NCBI RefSeq assembly: GCF_900496995.4
Contig: NC_044005.1
Coordinates: 23,689,363 to 23,753,362 of the forward strand
Direction of reading: 5' to 3'
Source: Aquila chrysaetos chrysaetos
Taxonomy: Eukaryota > Chordata > Aves > Accipitriformes > Accipitridae
DNA: 64,000 bases
In this document: one piece after another, positions 62,470 to 64,000 of the stretch
Position numbering within the stretch: position 1 is the stretch's first letter
Layout of the letters: the number at the start of each line of letters is the position of its first letter
Notes under the pieces: model-generated
Seen by the model: the letters and a program-made list of their open reading frames with translations, nothing else
The model's database searches: none
Told to the model about the DNA's origin: nothing
Position numbers and translations under genes: made by a program

Positions 62470-64000
62470 GTTAGTACCGGGGTCCCACCGCTCCGCGCCC
62501 CGCTGGGCCTGAGCTCTGCGGCGGCCTCGCCCCCCGCTGGCCTGCTGCAGGGGAGGGGGGTGCGGGCCGCCGCCGCTGTGGGGTGCCGGCGGCGACGTGT
62601 CTGGGGGGGGTCCTGGCGCCCGCACCGGGGCGCGGAGGCGGCGGCGGCGGCAACGGGGGAGGGGGCCCGGTGTCCTCCCTGGGGCTTCGGGGTGCGTGGG
62701 GGCAGCCCCGTCCTCGCCGGGGCGGCGGAGGGGAGAGGAAGGGAGCTGGACTCCTGTCAGCTGCGTGGCCGCGAGTAGCGGGGGTGGCGGCGGCGGGCCC
62801 ATTGCTCACCCGGTGCCTGCTGGCTTTGCCTCAGCGGGGGTTGTTCGGTAGGCCTGACGGGGGCGAACACATTGCTTAGTCTGGCTCTTGCCTTTAAACA
62901 GCTCGTTAGGAGCCTACTTTGTAATGCTCGCTCTGCTCAAAACCGAAGTGAGGCATTTTTTTCCTACCGACTATGCGTTTTCTTGCTGAGGACCTGATAG
63001 TGCTGATGTTAGCGTTATCAGAAGAGTTTTCTCACGAAAATATACACAGAGCATCTCTGGGCCTTGTGTTGTGTTGCTATAATACTTTTTTTTTTTCTGC
63101 TTCTTTTGTTATTCTACAGCATGGGTTTTGTGTGCTTCTCATATGTTGTCATTTACTTCCTTTCGTGGCGTTTCTGCCTCCCACATCCTTATTTTCACCA
63201 TGGCGAGTAGGGGGAATGTGCAGTGCATTTATTTATATAGTGTTTCTAAAGCCAGAAAGCACTCCTTTAGTAGGCAGCCTTATCCAGTGCTACGAGGGAT
63301 GTGCTTTTAGGGTGTCAGTGATATTTCAGGAAAGTAACTTAACGTTTTCTCTAGAGGTAAGTTCTGTGGTTTGGGGTTCGTTTTCATGTATGCAGTAGGA
63401 AGTTGAAATTTCAAGTTACGTTACTGGAGTTCAGACTGGATATCAAGCACAGTTATATGAGCTTTGTAGGTAATGTTATAAGCCAGCAGGGCACTTCCCA
63501 AGGTGTAGAAAAGATACATACAAGTTCTGTGAAGTCAGAGAGATGTACCCAAGCTTTGAATGGTGTATTCTTGCTGATAAGTGTATGTAAAGAAAAGAAC
63601 TAAGGTGAGATGAGACTGTTCATGTCAGATGAACCGTCTGTTATGTACATGGAAGTTAGGTGGCAAAATTAAGGGCTGTTCAAGTGTGCATCTATGGCTG
63701 TGCTGGCACACAACTCTTCTGTCTCGACTGCTTTTCCATTATCACAAAGTTGTGTTTGTGAATATGAAGTTCTGATAAGCTTAATTCAGCCTTTAAAAAC
63801 CATATGTTTAGAGTCAGTTGAACTAATACAGTTACTAGGCCCAAGAAAGCACATGGTACAGTACAAGAAGGATTAGGTGCTGTTGCCAAACTTAAAGCGT
63901 TACTGTGAGATAAAACTGTTCACTAATATCCAGAATTAATTAGGAGAGGGTGTTTGGAGTCCATCTTTTGGCAGCAGATTATAATAGGAAGGCCTTTCTT
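62470..64000 (+). other. Start of intron 1 of the right-end gene
   Basis: The first 350 bp are still CpG island with long G runs such as GGGGGGG near 62606, which could form G-quadruplexes. From about 62880 the sequence becomes AT-rich and ordinary. An open frame of 141 codons at 62973-63398 is rich in hydrophobic residues and runs through a T-rich tract. I see no acceptor/donor pair or recognisable domain, so I treat it as chance. No second exon was found before the window ends. Confidence 0.5.

Larger units (their letters stand above)
61440..62860. promoter_or_regulatory. CpG-island promoter
   Basis: About 1.4 kb of very GC-rich, CpG-dense sequence contrasts sharply with the AT-rich remainder of the window. 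It covers the upstream region, exon 1 and the start of intron 1 of the right-end gene. Visible elements are CCAAT at 62093-62097 and 62219-62223, an inverted CCAAT (ATTGG) at 62314-62318, a GC box at 62329-62337 and an NF1-like GTTGGCCAAC at 62173-62182. There is no TATA box at a suitable place. This is the usual make-up of a broad housekeeping-type vertebrate promoter. Whether a second gene or transcript leaves the island on the minus strand (61.6-62.0 kb) cannot be decided. The long minus-strand frames there are what GC-rich sequence gives by chance. Confidence 0.8.

Noticed and set aside
61579..62809. Long minus-strand frames (up to 261 codons) opposite exon 1
   Set aside because: Composition-driven in a CpG island, no start context or splice support. 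A divergent transcript remains possible but unsupported.
62973..63398. 141-codon frame in intron 1
   Set aside because: Hydrophobic translation through T-rich sequence with no domain and no supporting splice signals.
1..64000. tRNA, rRNA, CRISPR arrays or let-7/miR-99-type microRNA genes
   Set aside because: No matching box, mature sequence or repeat-spacer array was noticed by eye on either strand. A covariance-model scan was not possible.

Overview
This window looks like an AT-rich, gene-poor stretch of a bird nuclear genome, with one CpG-island promoter at its right end. The bird call rests on three things. There is a long 5'-truncated CR1 LINE (about 13.44-15.43 kb) whose 3' end carries the TCATAGAA-type octamer repeats of avian CR1. 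There are several solo LTRs of the avian endogenous-retrovirus type with TG...CA ends and 5-bp target duplications. There is also a background of very old amniote repeats (L3-like CR1 and MIR-like CORE-SINE fragments). I cannot name the species. Nothing in the window looks bacterial or plasmid-like.

Layout: 0-13 kb is mostly unique non-coding DNA with a CR1 ORF1 (esterase-domain) fragment at about 0.28-0.48 kb, an old CR1 relic at about 5.9-6.2 kb, two MIR-like fragments at 10.1-10.5 kb and simple repeats. 13.4-15.4 kb is the large CR1. 15.4-36 kb is unique DNA with a short CR1 piece (18.8 kb), a solo LTR on the minus strand (24.46-25.09 kb), a CR1 3' end (34.1-34.3 kb) and one unidentified ORF (35.76-36.00 kb). 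36.0-37.7 kb is an ancient L3-like CR1 on the minus strand. 37.7-48 kb holds no recognisable gene. At 48.0-48.27 kb there is a small CpG-rich block with a strong CTCF-like motif. 48.7-55.35 kb is an LTR cluster: one short LTR, a two-LTR composite inside a single target duplication, and a 1.1-kb LTR in opposite orientation. 58.3-59.2 kb holds a degraded minisatellite and a perfect 22-bp palindrome. 60.1-62.9 kb is CpG-rich, and the only gene model I can support starts there.

That gene is on the + strand. Its first coding exon (62397-62469) encodes a signal-peptide-like start of 24 codons and ends in phase 1 at a GT donor. It sits behind a CpG-island promoter with CCAAT boxes, a GC box and two ZNF143/Staf-like motifs. 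The rest of the gene lies beyond the window, and I do not recognise the product.

I found no multi-gene system, CRISPR array, rRNA or tRNA. The most interesting signals are structural: a nested LTR pair that appears to have collapsed by recombination, LTRs that mix 5' heads and 3' tails in all combinations, a duplicated promoter motif, a CpG/CTCF block next to the LTR cluster, and one ORF that reads like a real exon but that I cannot identify.
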